Part shown: piece by piece, positions 34,446-43,405 of the stretch
How the letters are laid out: each line of letters opens with the position of its first letter
Position numbering within the stretch: position 1 is the first letter of the stretch
Origin: Palsa-147 sp036513895
GTDB lineage: Bacteria; Acidobacteriota; Terriglobia; Acidiferrales; UBA7541
Direction: 5' to 3'
NCBI GenBank assembly: GCA_036513895.1
Contig: DATBYF010000028.1
Coordinates: forward strand, 1 to 64,000
Length of the DNA: 64,000 bases
Made by a program: the position numbers and the translations under genes
Notes under the pieces: generated by a model
What the model was told of the DNA's origin: nothing
Databases searched by the model: none
The model's input: only the letters and a program-made list of their open reading frames with translations

Positions 34446-35483
34446 ATGGCGACAATTTATCAGGACGATGCGGCAGATATCACTCTGATCCAGAAGAAGA
34501 AAATTGCCATCATCGGTTACGGCTCGCAGGGCCACGCGCACGCGCTCAATTTGCGCGATAGCGGATGCACCGTCTGCGTGGGGCTGCACGATGGAAGCCA
34601 GTCGAAGCAAAGGGCGATTGCCGAGGGATTGATGGTGCGCTCGGTCGCCGATGCCTCCGCGTGGGCGGACGTCATCATGATTCTCGCGCCCGATACGGCG
34701 CAGCCCGCGATTTACCAGAAGGAAATTGCGCCGCATCTATCCGCTGGCAAAATGTTGATGTTCGCGCACGGGTTCAACGTGCGCTTCGGCACCATTCAAC
34801 TTCCCAAGGACATTGACGTGACCATGGTCGCTCCAAAAGCTCCAGGCCATCGTGTGCGTGAAGTGTTTCTCGAGGGCGGCGGAACGCCCGCACTCATCGC
34901 CATTCATCAGGATGCGACGGGCTCGGCCAAGCAACTGACGCTCTCCTACGCCAAGGGCCTCGGCACCACTCGCGCCGGCGTGATCGAAACCACGTTCACT
35001 GAAGAAACAGAAACCGATCTCTTCGGCGAGCAGGCCGTCCTCTGTGGCGGCGTCAGCGAGCTGATCAAGGCCGGCTTCTACACGCTCGTGGACGCGGGCT
35101 ACCAGCCCGAGATTGCCTATTTCGAATGTCTCCACGAGCTCAAGCTCATCGTGGATCTGATTTATCGCGGCGGGCTGAACTACATGCGCTACTCGGTCAG
35201 CGACACGGCGGAATACGGCGACTACATCGGCGGACCGCAAATCGTCACCGACGAAACGCGCAAGACCATGAAGAAAATGCTCGGGAAAATCCAGAATGGC
35301 GAATTCGCGAAGCAATGGATTGACGAAAACAAAACGGGCCGCCCGAATTTCTACGCGATGCGCCGGAAGGAGCAGCGTCAATTGATCGAAGAAGTCGGCG
35401 CACGCCTGCGCGCCCGGATGACGTTCCTGAATCCCGTAACAGTCGCTACGGAAGAACCAGCTACTGCCGGCACTTCGAACTGA
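34446..35483 (+). CDS. ilvC: Ketol-acid reductoisomerase (class I)
   Basis: The 345-residue enzyme isomerises and reduces 2-acetolactate to dihydroxyisovalerate with NADPH. The N-terminal Rossmann motif is GYGSQGHAHALNLRDSG. The Mg-binding C-terminal knot domain has EQAVLCGG and ECLHELKLIVDLIY. The length is that of the short class I form. ATG 34446 has CAGGAG at 6-nt spacing. It lies 55 bp after ilvN, completing an ilvBNC operon. ilvD is encoded separately at 38831. Confidence 0.96.
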   Translation: MATIYQDDAADITLIQKKKIAIIGYGSQGHAHALNLRDSGCTVCVGLHDGSQSKQRAIAEGLMVRSVADASAWADVIMILAPDTAQPAIYQKEIAPHLSAGKMLMFAHGFNVRFGTIQLPKDIDVTMVAPKAPGHRVREVFLEGGGTPALIAIHQDATGSAKQLTLSYAKGLGTTRAGVIETTFTEETETDLFGEQAVLCGGVSELIKAGFYTLVDAGYQPEIAYFECLHELKLIVDLIYRGGLNYMRYSVSDTAEYGDYIGGPQIVTDETRKTMKKMLGKIQNGEFAKQWIDENKTGRPNFYAMRRKEQRQLIEEVGARLRARMTFLNPVTVATEEPATAGTSN

Positions 35484-35534
35484 CGATCCGGCATCCAGCC
35501 GGAACCGTCGCCGCGACTGACTGGCAACACGAAC

Positions 35535-36431
35535 CTAGGCCGAATTCGCGGATGTTGCCGCCAACACAGCCGGCCTTATCACTTGCGGTTTACCGCCGCC
35601 TGACCCCTTTGTCCGCGATGTTTTGGATACGAGCAAGGCGTGCTTCATTTGATTCGTCAGCGAAAGCGCCCTTGAATACTTGGTCTCGCTGATCTCGCGC
35701 AGTTTCGGCAATAGCTTACATTCCGCGCCATGGTCGAGCACTTCGCCGGCAATCGCGATAAGTTCCACCCAGTCGTGCCACTCCCCAATGGCATCCTTGG
35801 CCTCTCCGAGCTGCTTCACAATATTCTGTCGATCCGCGCTGTCCGCGAGCTGCAAAATATCTCGCAATTCCTTCACCCGTAGCCGGTACTCGTGCAAATT
35901 TGTTTTGGCCAAGCGCGTCGGGTCTTTCAGTTCTTCCGCCAGGCGTATGGCCTTGGCCATCACCTCAGCAGGCGCATCGGGCGTCGAGTCCGACTTCGAT
36001 TTGCGGCCCTTCTCGAGGAAATTCTCAAGCTTCGAACCGGTCCGTTTCAATCGCCTCCGCAACCGATCGCCTCTTTGTGCGATAAAAGCGCGCAGTTTCT
36101 TCACCTGTTTCATTCGCTTTGCGCCCAGCGTCTCAATCAATCGCACCACGCAGTCCTGCTCCCCATCTAGGTTCACGGTCAAAATTAGGCCGGTGAGCAC
36201 ATCCATATCTCTCACCTTGCCCGCGCGTTCTTTCAATTTCACAAGATCCCGGAGTAATCGTCGCCCGCTTTTGTGAGCAACCTGGCCGAGAGCGGCCACG
36301 GCTGTTTCCATGCGTCGCGCGTTCGTGCGCAAATCATGGATTTCGCTAGACGCCGGAATCTTGGGTGACTTTTTTAGGAACTTTCGCAGCTTGCGGACAG
36401 GCTTGTGGATGCGGTTGGCGTCGATGCCCAT
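35535..36431 (-). CDS. CHAD-domain protein
   Basis: The 298-residue helical protein is very rich in Lys and Arg. The CHAD signature is visible in IHDLRTNARRMETAVAAL and in NLHEYRLRVKELRDIL. The basic face of CHAD domains binds polyphosphate, so a role at polyphosphate granules is likely by family knowledge. The C-terminus is a Ser/Gly-rich tail. No polyphosphate kinase lies nearby. It is convergent with ilvC. Confidence 0.85.
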   Translation of the reverse strand: MGIDANRIHKPVRKLRKFLKKSPKIPASSEIHDLRTNARRMETAVAALGQVAHKSGRRLLRDLVKLKERAGKVRDMDVLTGLILTVNLDGEQDCVVRLIETLGAKRMKQVKKLRAFIAQRGDRLRRRLKRTGSKLENFLEKGRKSKSDSTPDAPAEVMAKAIRLAEELKDPTRLAKTNLHEYRLRVKELRDILQLADSADRQNIVKQLGEAKDAIGEWHDWVELIAIAGEVLDHGAECKLLPKLREISETKYSRALSLTNQMKHALLVSKTSRTKGSGGGKPQVIRPAVLAATSANSA

Positions 36432-36530
36432 AGTAGCTCCGAAATTTGTAGCAGAACGCAGGGGATGAACTCAACGCAATACACGCATTCATGTATCGTT
36501 ACGCACGAGCACATTGTCCGCGAGGTGCGT

Positions 36531-37139
36531 TCAGCGACGCGACAATCCGACCGCCCGGAAACAAATCCGCTCCAATCTTTCCGCCAACCGGCTTCGCTCC
36601 ACGCATTTTCCCTTAAGATGCGCGGCATCCACAACCCCATGCAATCCGCTAAACAAAAACACCGCCGTGAAACGAGCGTCATCAACCGACCACGCCCCTG
36701 CGTCAACGCCTCCCTGTAGCAACCCACAAAGATGATCGATGATGATGTTGTCTACGCGACCTTCCCGCGTGCGAGGGCGCGATCCGTAAAAAATAATATC
36801 GTGAAGCCGCATCGAATCAAGGTATCCATGCACGCCGGCCTGCGCCCAAACTCCCAATTTCCCCTTCCAGTCCTCGTTTGCCTTTTCCGCGATTGCCGCT
36901 TTTATCGTCGCGAGAAGCTCTTGCGCGAAGCGTTCGCCCAGCGCCGCCAGCACGTCCTCCTTCGACGAAAAATAAAGATAGAACGTCCCCTTGGCGACAT
37001 TAGCGCCCGAGGTGATCTGCTCAATCGTGGTCGGCCCGGCGCCTTGTTTGAGAAACAGACGCCGTGCGGCGTTCATAATCTCATCGCGCCGCTCTGCAGG
37101 CGGCTTCGTCCTCGGACGGAATTTACTCGCAGCGCGCAT
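36531..37139 (-). CDS. TetR-family repressor
   Basis: The predicted protein has 202 residues. The N-terminal HTH is classical for TetR (IMNAARRLFLKQGAGPTTIEQITSGANVAKGTFYLYFSSKEDVL). The C-terminal ligand-binding domain is variable and its effector is unknown. The gene lies 75 bp downstream of an MFS exporter on the same strand, so both probably share one transcript. A palindromic operator is found upstream of the exporter gene (38553). The start at 37139 is preferred over a GTG at 37175, though the GGAGG is 12 nt away. Confidence 0.9.
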   Translation of the reverse strand: MRAASKFRPRTKPPAERRDEIMNAARRLFLKQGAGPTTIEQITSGANVAKGTFYLYFSSKEDVLAALGERFAQELLATIKAAIAEKANEDWKGKLGVWAQAGVHGYLDSMRLHDIIFYGSRPRTREGRVDNIIIDHLCGLLQGGVDAGAWSVDDARFTAVFLFSGLHGVVDAAHLKGKCVERSRLAERLERICFRAVGLSRR

Positions 37140-37214
37140 AAAACATCCGAACCTCCGCAACTGAGCGCTCGTCACTGGCCGAAGCTTAACGCGCGGTCCG
37201 CGACGCTTACCGTC

Positions 37215-38522
37215 TCAAACCTGGCTCCCGTCCAAGCGATCCGCTTTCCGCAGCGACGGAAACATAAGCGCCCAAGCGCCTGTGACCACGAGCGATCCCA
37301 CTCCGCCAAAAATCGCCGCGCCCACCGGCCCGAGCACTCGCGCAACAACCCCAGTTTCGAATTCCCCAAGTTCGCCGGAAGCGCCGATAAATAGATAAGC
37401 GACCGCCGAGACGCGGCCGCGCAAGTGGTCCGGCGTCACGATTTGCACCAGCGACTGCCGCACATACACCGAAATCATGTCCGCCGCTCCCAATGCAGCC
37501 AGAGCGATCACCGATGCGATCATGGATTTGGAAACTGCAAATACGATCGTCGCCACGCCGAACGCTGCCACGCCCGCGAACATCCAGTGGCCCGCGCGGC
37601 GATGTATTGGCCAGCGGCTTAGCGCGAACGCCATTGCCGCCGCGCCGATCGCCGGACCCGACCGCAGCACACCGAAACCATGCGCTCCAACCTTCAAAAT
37701 GTCGCTCGCGAATACCGGCAGGAGCGCTGTCGCGCCTCCCAGCAGCACGGCGAATAAATCGAGCGAGATCGCCCCAAACACAATTTTGTTGGTCCAGACG
37801 TAAGCGATGCCTTCGCGAATTTGATCCATGCGCGAGCCCGGCTGCTGAGTGGGACGCGTATTGGCCCGCATTAAAAGAAGCGCAACAGTCGCCGCAGCAT
37901 AGAGAACCGCCGAGCCGCCGTACGCCACAGCCGGCGACACCGCGCACAACGCGCCGCCTATCCACGGGCCGATCACAAACCCAGCTTGATCGGCGAGCGA
38001 ATTCCGGGAAATGGCATCTCGGATTGCCTGCACAGGTACCAGCATCGGCGCAATCGCCGCGCTCGCTGGTGAGAGAAAAGCGCGCGAAGCCCCGAAAACA
38101 GCAGCGATCGCGAAGATGGGAATTAGGCTCGGGCTCGGATGTAGCGAGAGGGCCGCCAGCACGAGGACGCAAGCAATCTCGACGCTATTGCAGGCAAGAA
38201 TAATGCTACGCCGGTCGCGGCGGTCCGCGGTCGCCCCGGCAATGAATGTCAGCAGGAACAGCGGCACAAACTGCACCAGCCCTACCATGCCCACCAGGAA
38301 CGCGCCCTGCTCGACAGTCCGCGATTGCCGCGCGACGGTGTAGACCTGCCAGCCAATCGTGACACTTTCCGCTTGCACTGCCAGGGTAGAGAACAGCCGC
38401 GCAACCCAAAGCAGCGCGAACGACCGGTACTTGAACACCGATGGGATTGCCACGGCGTCAGAGGAGGAAGTCGACGAGACGGACGAGTTCGTTGTCGCCA
38501 ATTTATCTGGTTGAATGACCAT
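37215..38522 (-). CDS. MFS exporter (MFS_3/EntS-like)
   Basis: The 435-residue membrane protein has about twelve transmembrane segments. The loop between helices 2 and 3 carries the MFS motif AGATADRRDRRSI. Similarity of layout to enterobactin exporter EntS-type proteins (FKYRSFALLWVARLFSTLAVQ at the start) suggests efflux of a small molecule or drug. With the TetR gene downstream and an operator 31 bp before the ATG, it forms a typical substrate-induced efflux unit. Confidence 0.9.
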   Translation of the reverse strand: MVIQPDKLATTNSSVSSTSSSDAVAIPSVFKYRSFALLWVARLFSTLAVQAESVTIGWQVYTVARQSRTVEQGAFLVGMVGLVQFVPLFLLTFIAGATADRRDRRSIILACNSVEIACVLVLAALSLHPSPSLIPIFAIAAVFGASRAFLSPASAAIAPMLVPVQAIRDAISRNSLADQAGFVIGPWIGGALCAVSPAVAYGGSAVLYAAATVALLLMRANTRPTQQPGSRMDQIREGIAYVWTNKIVFGAISLDLFAVLLGGATALLPVFASDILKVGAHGFGVLRSGPAIGAAAMAFALSRWPIHRRAGHWMFAGVAAFGVATIVFAVSKSMIASVIALAALGAADMISVYVRQSLVQIVTPDHLRGRVSAVAYLFIGASGELGEFETGVVARVLGPVGAAIFGGVGSLVVTGAWALMFPSLRKADRLDGSQV

Positions 38523-38552
38523 CCCATGCTTCGCTGATAGCGAGGTTATCCC

Positions 38553-38569
38553 ACTGACTGGTGGTCAGT
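38553..38569. promoter_or_regulatory. Palindromic operator, probably for the TetR-family repressor
   Basis: ACTGAC (38553-38558) and GTCAGT (38564-38569) form a perfect inverted repeat with a 5-bp spacer. It is 31 bp upstream of the MFS start codon, a position where bound repressor would block transcription. GACTGACC/GGTCAGTC-type palindromes are common TetR-family sites. Confidence 0.7.
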
Positions 38570-38667
38570 CAATGACGAAAGATCGCAAAATACAGATAGA
38601 CCGTCACGGCGAATGATCCCTTCGGAACCACTCTCCTGCCTACCCGTCGCAAATTATTTTTTCGGGG

Positions 38668-38689
38668 CCGGGAGGCTCCCGCCTCCCGG
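38668..38689. repeat. REP-like hairpin with TCCC loop, copy 1
   Basis: CCGGGAGGC-TCCC-GCCTCCCGG is a perfect 9-bp stem followed by GAAC. It matches the design of the hairpin at 47943. The 38523-38830 interval holds this element and the operator, and no gene that I can see. Confidence 0.65.
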
Positions 38690-38830
38690 AACTCGTTCGC
38701 AATACAGTTCCCACCGCCGGTGCTGCCAATTCGTCCTACCTGTTTTTTCGATACGACCGCCCTAAAAAACTGATACGTTCGCTGCAGCAGCAGAAGTTAA
38801 ACTCCCGCTACAATCGAAAGCGAATTTCGC

Positions 38831-40513
38831 ATGAATGCAAATGAGCGAAGCAAGGTCATCACTCACGGCGTCGAGCGAACCCCCAACCGGGCCATGCTCC
38901 GCGCCGTCGGTTTCGGCGATTCCGACTTCGAAAAGCCGATTATTGGCGTCGCAAACGGCTATAGCACCATCACTCCGTGCAACGTCGGCTTGAACGATCT
39001 GGCTCTTCGAGCCATTGACGTTCTGCACGAAGCGGGAACGATGCCGCAAGTCTTCGGCACCATCACCGTGAGCGACGGTATCTCCATGGGGACCGAAGGA
39101 ATGAAATATTCCCTGGTCTCCCGTGAAGTAATCGCGGATTCGATCGAGACAGTCTGCAATGCGCAACGAATGGACGGCGTAATCGTGATTGGCGGGTGCG
39201 ACAAAAACATGCCCGGAGGAATGATCGCCATCGCGCGCTTGAATATTCCCGCCATCTTCGTCTATGGCGGCACCATCAAGCCCGGCCACTTCGCGGGTAA
39301 AAATCTCACGGTCGTCAGCGCATTTGAAGCCGTCGGCCAACACAGCGCAGGACGCATCGGCGACGCGGAACTGCTCGAAATCGAGCGGCATGCCTGTCCC
39401 GGCGCCGGCTCCTGCGGCGGCATGTTCACCGCAAACACGATGTCTTCAGTGATCGAAGCGATGGGCATGAGCTTGCCGTATTCCTCGACAATGGCGGCGG
39501 AAGACAACGAGAAGATCGAAAACGCCGCCGAATCCGCTCGCGTTCTGGCATCTGCGGTGCAGCAACAAATCCTGCCGCGACACGTCATGTCGCGAAAAGC
39601 CTTTGAAAACGCGATCGCCGTCGTCATGGCCACCGGCGGCTCGACCAATGCCGTCCTTCATCTCCTGGCAATGGCGCACGCCGCGGAAGTTCCGCTTACG
39701 ATCGATGATTTCGAGAGAATTCGCTCGCGCGTCCCCGTCCTGTGCGATCTCAAGCCCTCCGGAAAATACGTCATCACGGAACTCCACGCAGCCGGCGGCA
39801 TTCCCCAGGTGATGAAGATCCTCCTGGCGCACGGCGTCTTGCACGGCGATGCGACGACAATTACCGGCGAAACGATCGCGGAAGTTCTCGCAGAAGTTCC
39901 CGCCGAGCCGCGCAAAGATCAAGATGTGATTCATGCGTGGGATTCGCCCGTCTATCCCTACGGACATCTCACAATTCTCAAGGGCAATCTCGCCAGCGAA
40001 GGCGCCGTTGCGAAAATTTCCGGCATCAAGCACCAGAAAATGACAGGTCCGGCGCGCGTCTTCCATTCCGAGGAAGCCTGCCTCGCCGCGATTCTCGCGC
40101 ACGAAATAAAACCCGGCGACATTCTTGTGATTCGTTACGAAGGTCCAAAAGGCGGTCCCGGCATGCGCGAAATGCTGGCGCCGACTTCAGCGCTCATTGG
40201 CGCAGGCCTCGGCGATTCGGTCGGCCTGATCACAGACGGCCGTTTTTCCGGCGGCACGTACGGGCTCGTCGTTGGCCATGTCGCTCCTGAAGCCGCCGTC
40301 GGTGGAGGCATCGCTCTCGTGCATGAGATCGATTCGATCACCATTGACGCGGAGAAGCGACTGCTTCGTCTGAACATCTCCGATGATGAATTGGCCAAAC
40401 GCCGAGCCGCGTGGACGCCACCGGAAGCGCGCTATCGCACCGGCGTCCTGGCCAAATACGTGCGTCTCGTGTCGAGCAGCAGCATTGGCGCAGTCACCGA
40501 TTTGGTTTGGTGA
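38831..40513 (+). CDS. ilvD: Dihydroxy-acid dehydratase
   Basis: The 560-residue iron-sulfur enzyme dehydrates dihydroxyisovalerate and dihydroxymethylvalerate in branched-chain amino-acid synthesis. Signatures are CDKNMPGGM, the cluster-region motif CPGAGSCGGMFTANTM, and the C-terminal SLITDGRFSGGT-type stretch (GLITDGRFSGGTYG). It stands alone, 3.3 kb from ilvBNC, with no attenuator of the kind found there. glnD follows after 100 bp. Confidence 0.96.
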   Translation: MNANERSKVITHGVERTPNRAMLRAVGFGDSDFEKPIIGVANGYSTITPCNVGLNDLALRAIDVLHEAGTMPQVFGTITVSDGISMGTEGMKYSLVSREVIADSIETVCNAQRMDGVIVIGGCDKNMPGGMIAIARLNIPAIFVYGGTIKPGHFAGKNLTVVSAFEAVGQHSAGRIGDAELLEIERHACPGAGSCGGMFTANTMSSVIEAMGMSLPYSSTMAAEDNEKIENAAESARVLASAVQQQILPRHVMSRKAFENAIAVVMATGGSTNAVLHLLAMAHAAEVPLTIDDFERIRSRVPVLCDLKPSGKYVITELHAAGGIPQVMKILLAHGVLHGDATTITGETIAEVLAEVPAEPRKDQDVIHAWDSPVYPYGHLTILKGNLASEGAVAKISGIKHQKMTGPARVFHSEEACLAAILAHEIKPGDILVIRYEGPKGGPGMREMLAPTSALIGAGLGDSVGLITDGRFSGGTYGLVVGHVAPEAAVGGGIALVHEIDSITIDAEKRLLRLNISDDELAKRRAAWTPPEARYRTGVLAKYVRLVSSSSIGAVTDLVW

Positions 40514-40613
40514 GGATGGCTTGAAAGCCGTGATTGTTGTGCGTTCATCCATTGGAAACGCACTTATTTCGGTTTCTTGTCCGGATTTGGCGCAGCGGAG
40601 AAAATAGTAGCGT

Positions 40614-43187
40614 ATGTCATCGTCCACTTCAGGCCCGGCCCTTCGCGAAGCTTACGCAGCCGAGTCTGCGGCTATCCAAAAGTCATTTGAAGCGACGGGC
40701 AACGGTCGCGCCGCAATCGAAGAGCGCGCTGCTCTAACCGATCGCATTGCCTCCGAACTGTTTCTCGATTTTATCGGTAAAGGCTCACACGAAGTTGCGA
40801 AGATCGCGCTCGTAGCCGTCGCCGGCTACGGACGCCGCGCGCTGTTCCCCCATTCCGATGTGGACCTCCTCTTTCTCTGCGAGGATGCCGCCGTAGAAGC
40901 TCAATACAAGGACGCCGCACGAGAAATGTGCCAGGAACTGTGGGATATGCGCCTCCGCATGAGTCCTACGACGCGCATCCTCGCGGAGTGCGCGAAATTC
41001 AACGCGGACAATCCTGAATTCAGCATTTCCTTGTTCGATTGCCGCCTTGTCGCGGGCAGCGCGCAATTATTCAACGAGCTCAATGGTCACATTTTGCCGC
41101 AGCTTTTCTCCCGCCATCGCGATGATCTTCGCCGCAACCTCGCGGATCTCACCCGCCAGCGCCACGCAAAATACGGTGACACCATCTTTCACCTCGAACC
41201 CAATCTCAAAAATTCGCCGGGCGCGTTGCGCGACTACCACGTCGCTTGTTGGCTGAAACAGCTCGCGGAAATGTCCGGGGATCCCGCGCACCCTCCTGCA
41301 AAATGGCGCGCGGAATACGATAACGCCTTCGATTTTCTCGCCGCCGCACGATGTCTTGTTCACTATCGGCAAGGCCGCGACGACAACTCCCTCACCTACG
41401 AAGCCCAGGCCGAAGCCGCTTCCCGCGGCATCGGAATCGGTCGCGAAGTTGCCCCGGCGGATTGGATGCGATCTTATTTCCGCCACGCGCGGTCGGTCTA
41501 CGGACTCACCCTCCAGCTGATGAATCAAGCCGCTCCCGAACGCGTAACGTTTTCCGAACGCGTCAGCGACTGGAAGTCACGCCGGGCAAATTTCAATTTC
41601 AGCGTATCCGCCGGCAAACTTTCTGTTCGCGATCCGAAATCGCTCGAACAACGCGAAACGTTGCTCGAACTGTTCGAATTGATGGCTCGCGACGGCTTGA
41701 AGCTCAGCCGCGATACCGAGCTGGCGATCGCCGATTCTGTTGCGGAGCCGGATGGCGCCGCTGGAGTCGTTCCGGAACTCTGGCCCTCCTTGCGGCGCAT
41801 CCTCACCGCGCCCCACGCAGTCGAGGCTCTTCGCGCTATGCACGCGCTCGGCGTCCTGGTCCGCTTCTTCCCTGAATTCGCCGCGATTGATTCGCTCGTG
41901 ATTCGCGATTTTTATCATCACTATACCGTTGACGAGCATTCCTTCCGCACCATCGCCAATCTTCAGATGTTGCGCGGCGCGGATACCGAATGGGAAAAGA
42001 AATTCGCGGCCATCCTCGCCGAGGTCGAGCAGCCCGAGCTTTTATTTTTAGCTCTGCTTTTTCACGATGTCGGCAAGGGAATGATGGGTGACGACCACAT
42101 CGAGGGCAGCCTTCACGCCATTGAGGAGGTGTTTTCTCGTCTTGGCGTAACGTCCGAGGAAAGCGAAACCGTTCGCTATCTCATCGCCAATCATCTCGAA
42201 ATGTCGGCCAACTTGCTGCGCCGCGATATTTTCGATCCGCAAACCATTCGCAACTTCGCCGAAAAAGTCGGCACGCCGGAGCGGCTCAAACTGCTTTGCC
42301 TTTTCACCTACGCGGATATTCGCGCCGTAAATCCTCAGGCGCTCACGCCGTGGAAAGCCGAATCGCTTTGGCAGCTTTACGCCTCCACGGAAAATTATCT
42401 CAATCGCAGCCTCGATGAAGAGCGGGTTCACGCGGGTACAGACGATCGGAAATGGGTCGAGCGAATTCTGCCGCTCGTTTCCGAGGATGCCGACCGCCAG
42501 GAATTGCGCCAATTTCTCGAAGGCCTGCCTCGGCGCTATCTTCTAGCTCACTCGCCGCAGGAAGTTGCGCTTCATTTCCGTATGTCGCGGCAACTCGATG
42601 CCAATCCCGTCGAGCTGCATCTCGAACGCGCCGGCCACATCTACGAGCTCACGGTTCTCACAGCTGACCGTCCGCATCTGTTCGTCGGCCTCAGCGGCAC
42701 GCTCGCCGCTTGGGGTATGAACATTTGGAAAGCCGAGGCCTTCGCGAACGCGAGTGCTACCATTGTTGACACGTTTCATTTCACTGACCCGTACCGCACT
42801 CTCGAGTTGAATCCAACTGAAATCCCGCGCTTCAAGAACAGCATCGTTGAGGTGCTCTGCAACGTGGTTAGCCTCGAAACGCTCATGCGCGGCCGAAAAA
42901 ATCCGCGCCCGCCCAAAGTGCCCAAAGTCACTTTCTCCACACAAATTCGCTTCGATGATTTCTGCTCGTCGCATTCCACGCTGATGGAGATCACCACGCA
43001 GGATCACACCGGCCTGCTCTATCAGATCACCTCGGTGCTCGCGCACTACGGCTGTAATCTCGAAGTCGCTTTGATTGACACCGAAGGCGAACGCGCCATC
43101 GACGTATTCTACTTAACGCTCGATGGCGCTAAACTCGGTGCCGCCCACCAACGCAAACTCCGCGACCTCCTCCTAGCCCAACTCTGA
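40614..43187 (+). CDS. glnD: PII uridylyltransferase/uridylyl-removing enzyme
   Basis: The 857-residue sensor of glutamine uridylylates and deuridylylates PII proteins. The nucleotidyltransferase domain has VAGYGRRALFPHSDVDLLFL. A linker domain precedes the HD domain (LLFHDVGKGMMGDDH), which removes UMP. Two C-terminal ACT domains (starting near HIYELTVLTADRPHLF and MEITTQDHTGLLYQI) bind glutamine. All parts are intact. Together with gltB at the other end it points to standard PII control of nitrogen metabolism. Confidence 0.95.
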   Translation: MSSSTSGPALREAYAAESAAIQKSFEATGNGRAAIEERAALTDRIASELFLDFIGKGSHEVAKIALVAVAGYGRRALFPHSDVDLLFLCEDAAVEAQYKDAAREMCQELWDMRLRMSPTTRILAECAKFNADNPEFSISLFDCRLVAGSAQLFNELNGHILPQLFSRHRDDLRRNLADLTRQRHAKYGDTIFHLEPNLKNSPGALRDYHVACWLKQLAEMSGDPAHPPAKWRAEYDNAFDFLAAARCLVHYRQGRDDNSLTYEAQAEAASRGIGIGREVAPADWMRSYFRHARSVYGLTLQLMNQAAPERVTFSERVSDWKSRRANFNFSVSAGKLSVRDPKSLEQRETLLELFELMARDGLKLSRDTELAIADSVAEPDGAAGVVPELWPSLRRILTAPHAVEALRAMHALGVLVRFFPEFAAIDSLVIRDFYHHYTVDEHSFRTIANLQMLRGADTEWEKKFAAILAEVEQPELLFLALLFHDVGKGMMGDDHIEGSLHAIEEVFSRLGVTSEESETVRYLIANHLEMSANLLRRDIFDPQTIRNFAEKVGTPERLKLLCLFTYADIRAVNPQALTPWKAESLWQLYASTENYLNRSLDEERVHAGTDDRKWVERILPLVSEDADRQELRQFLEGLPRRYLLAHSPQEVALHFRMSRQLDANPVELHLERAGHIYELTVLTADRPHLFVGLSGTLAAWGMNIWKAEAFANASATIVDTFHFTDPYRTLELNPTEIPRFKNSIVEVLCNVVSLETLMRGRKNPRPPKVPKVTFSTQIRFDDFCSSHSTLMEITTQDHTGLLYQITSVLAHYGCNLEVALIDTEGERAIDVFYLTLDGAKLGAAHQRKLRDLLLAQL

Positions 43188-43320
43188 ACTCTCACAGTGG
43201 GGCCTGTCCCACCCGAAACCGCCCGATGCGCTTCGCGCTCATTCGATTGCAGGTTCACCAACACCATGAAACATTTTGAAAACTACCGCGTCTCACGGTG
43301 TAGGCTAATTACTCGTACGA

Positions 43321-43356
43321 AGCGCCGCGTCCGTAACCTCACGCGGCGCTGTTTTT
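43321..43356 (+). terminator. Rho-independent terminator after glnD
   Basis: AGCGCCGCGT and ACGCGGCGCT form a perfect 10-bp stem with a 10-nt loop followed by GTTTTTCG. It is 134 nt downstream of the glnD stop and 50 nt before the next gene. The 43188-43320 interval before it holds no ORF that I recognise. Confidence 0.85.
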
Positions 43357-43405
43357 CGTTAGTTCGCCTGCGAATGAGTCAGGCGGACAATTTGAGGAGA
43401 AAGCG

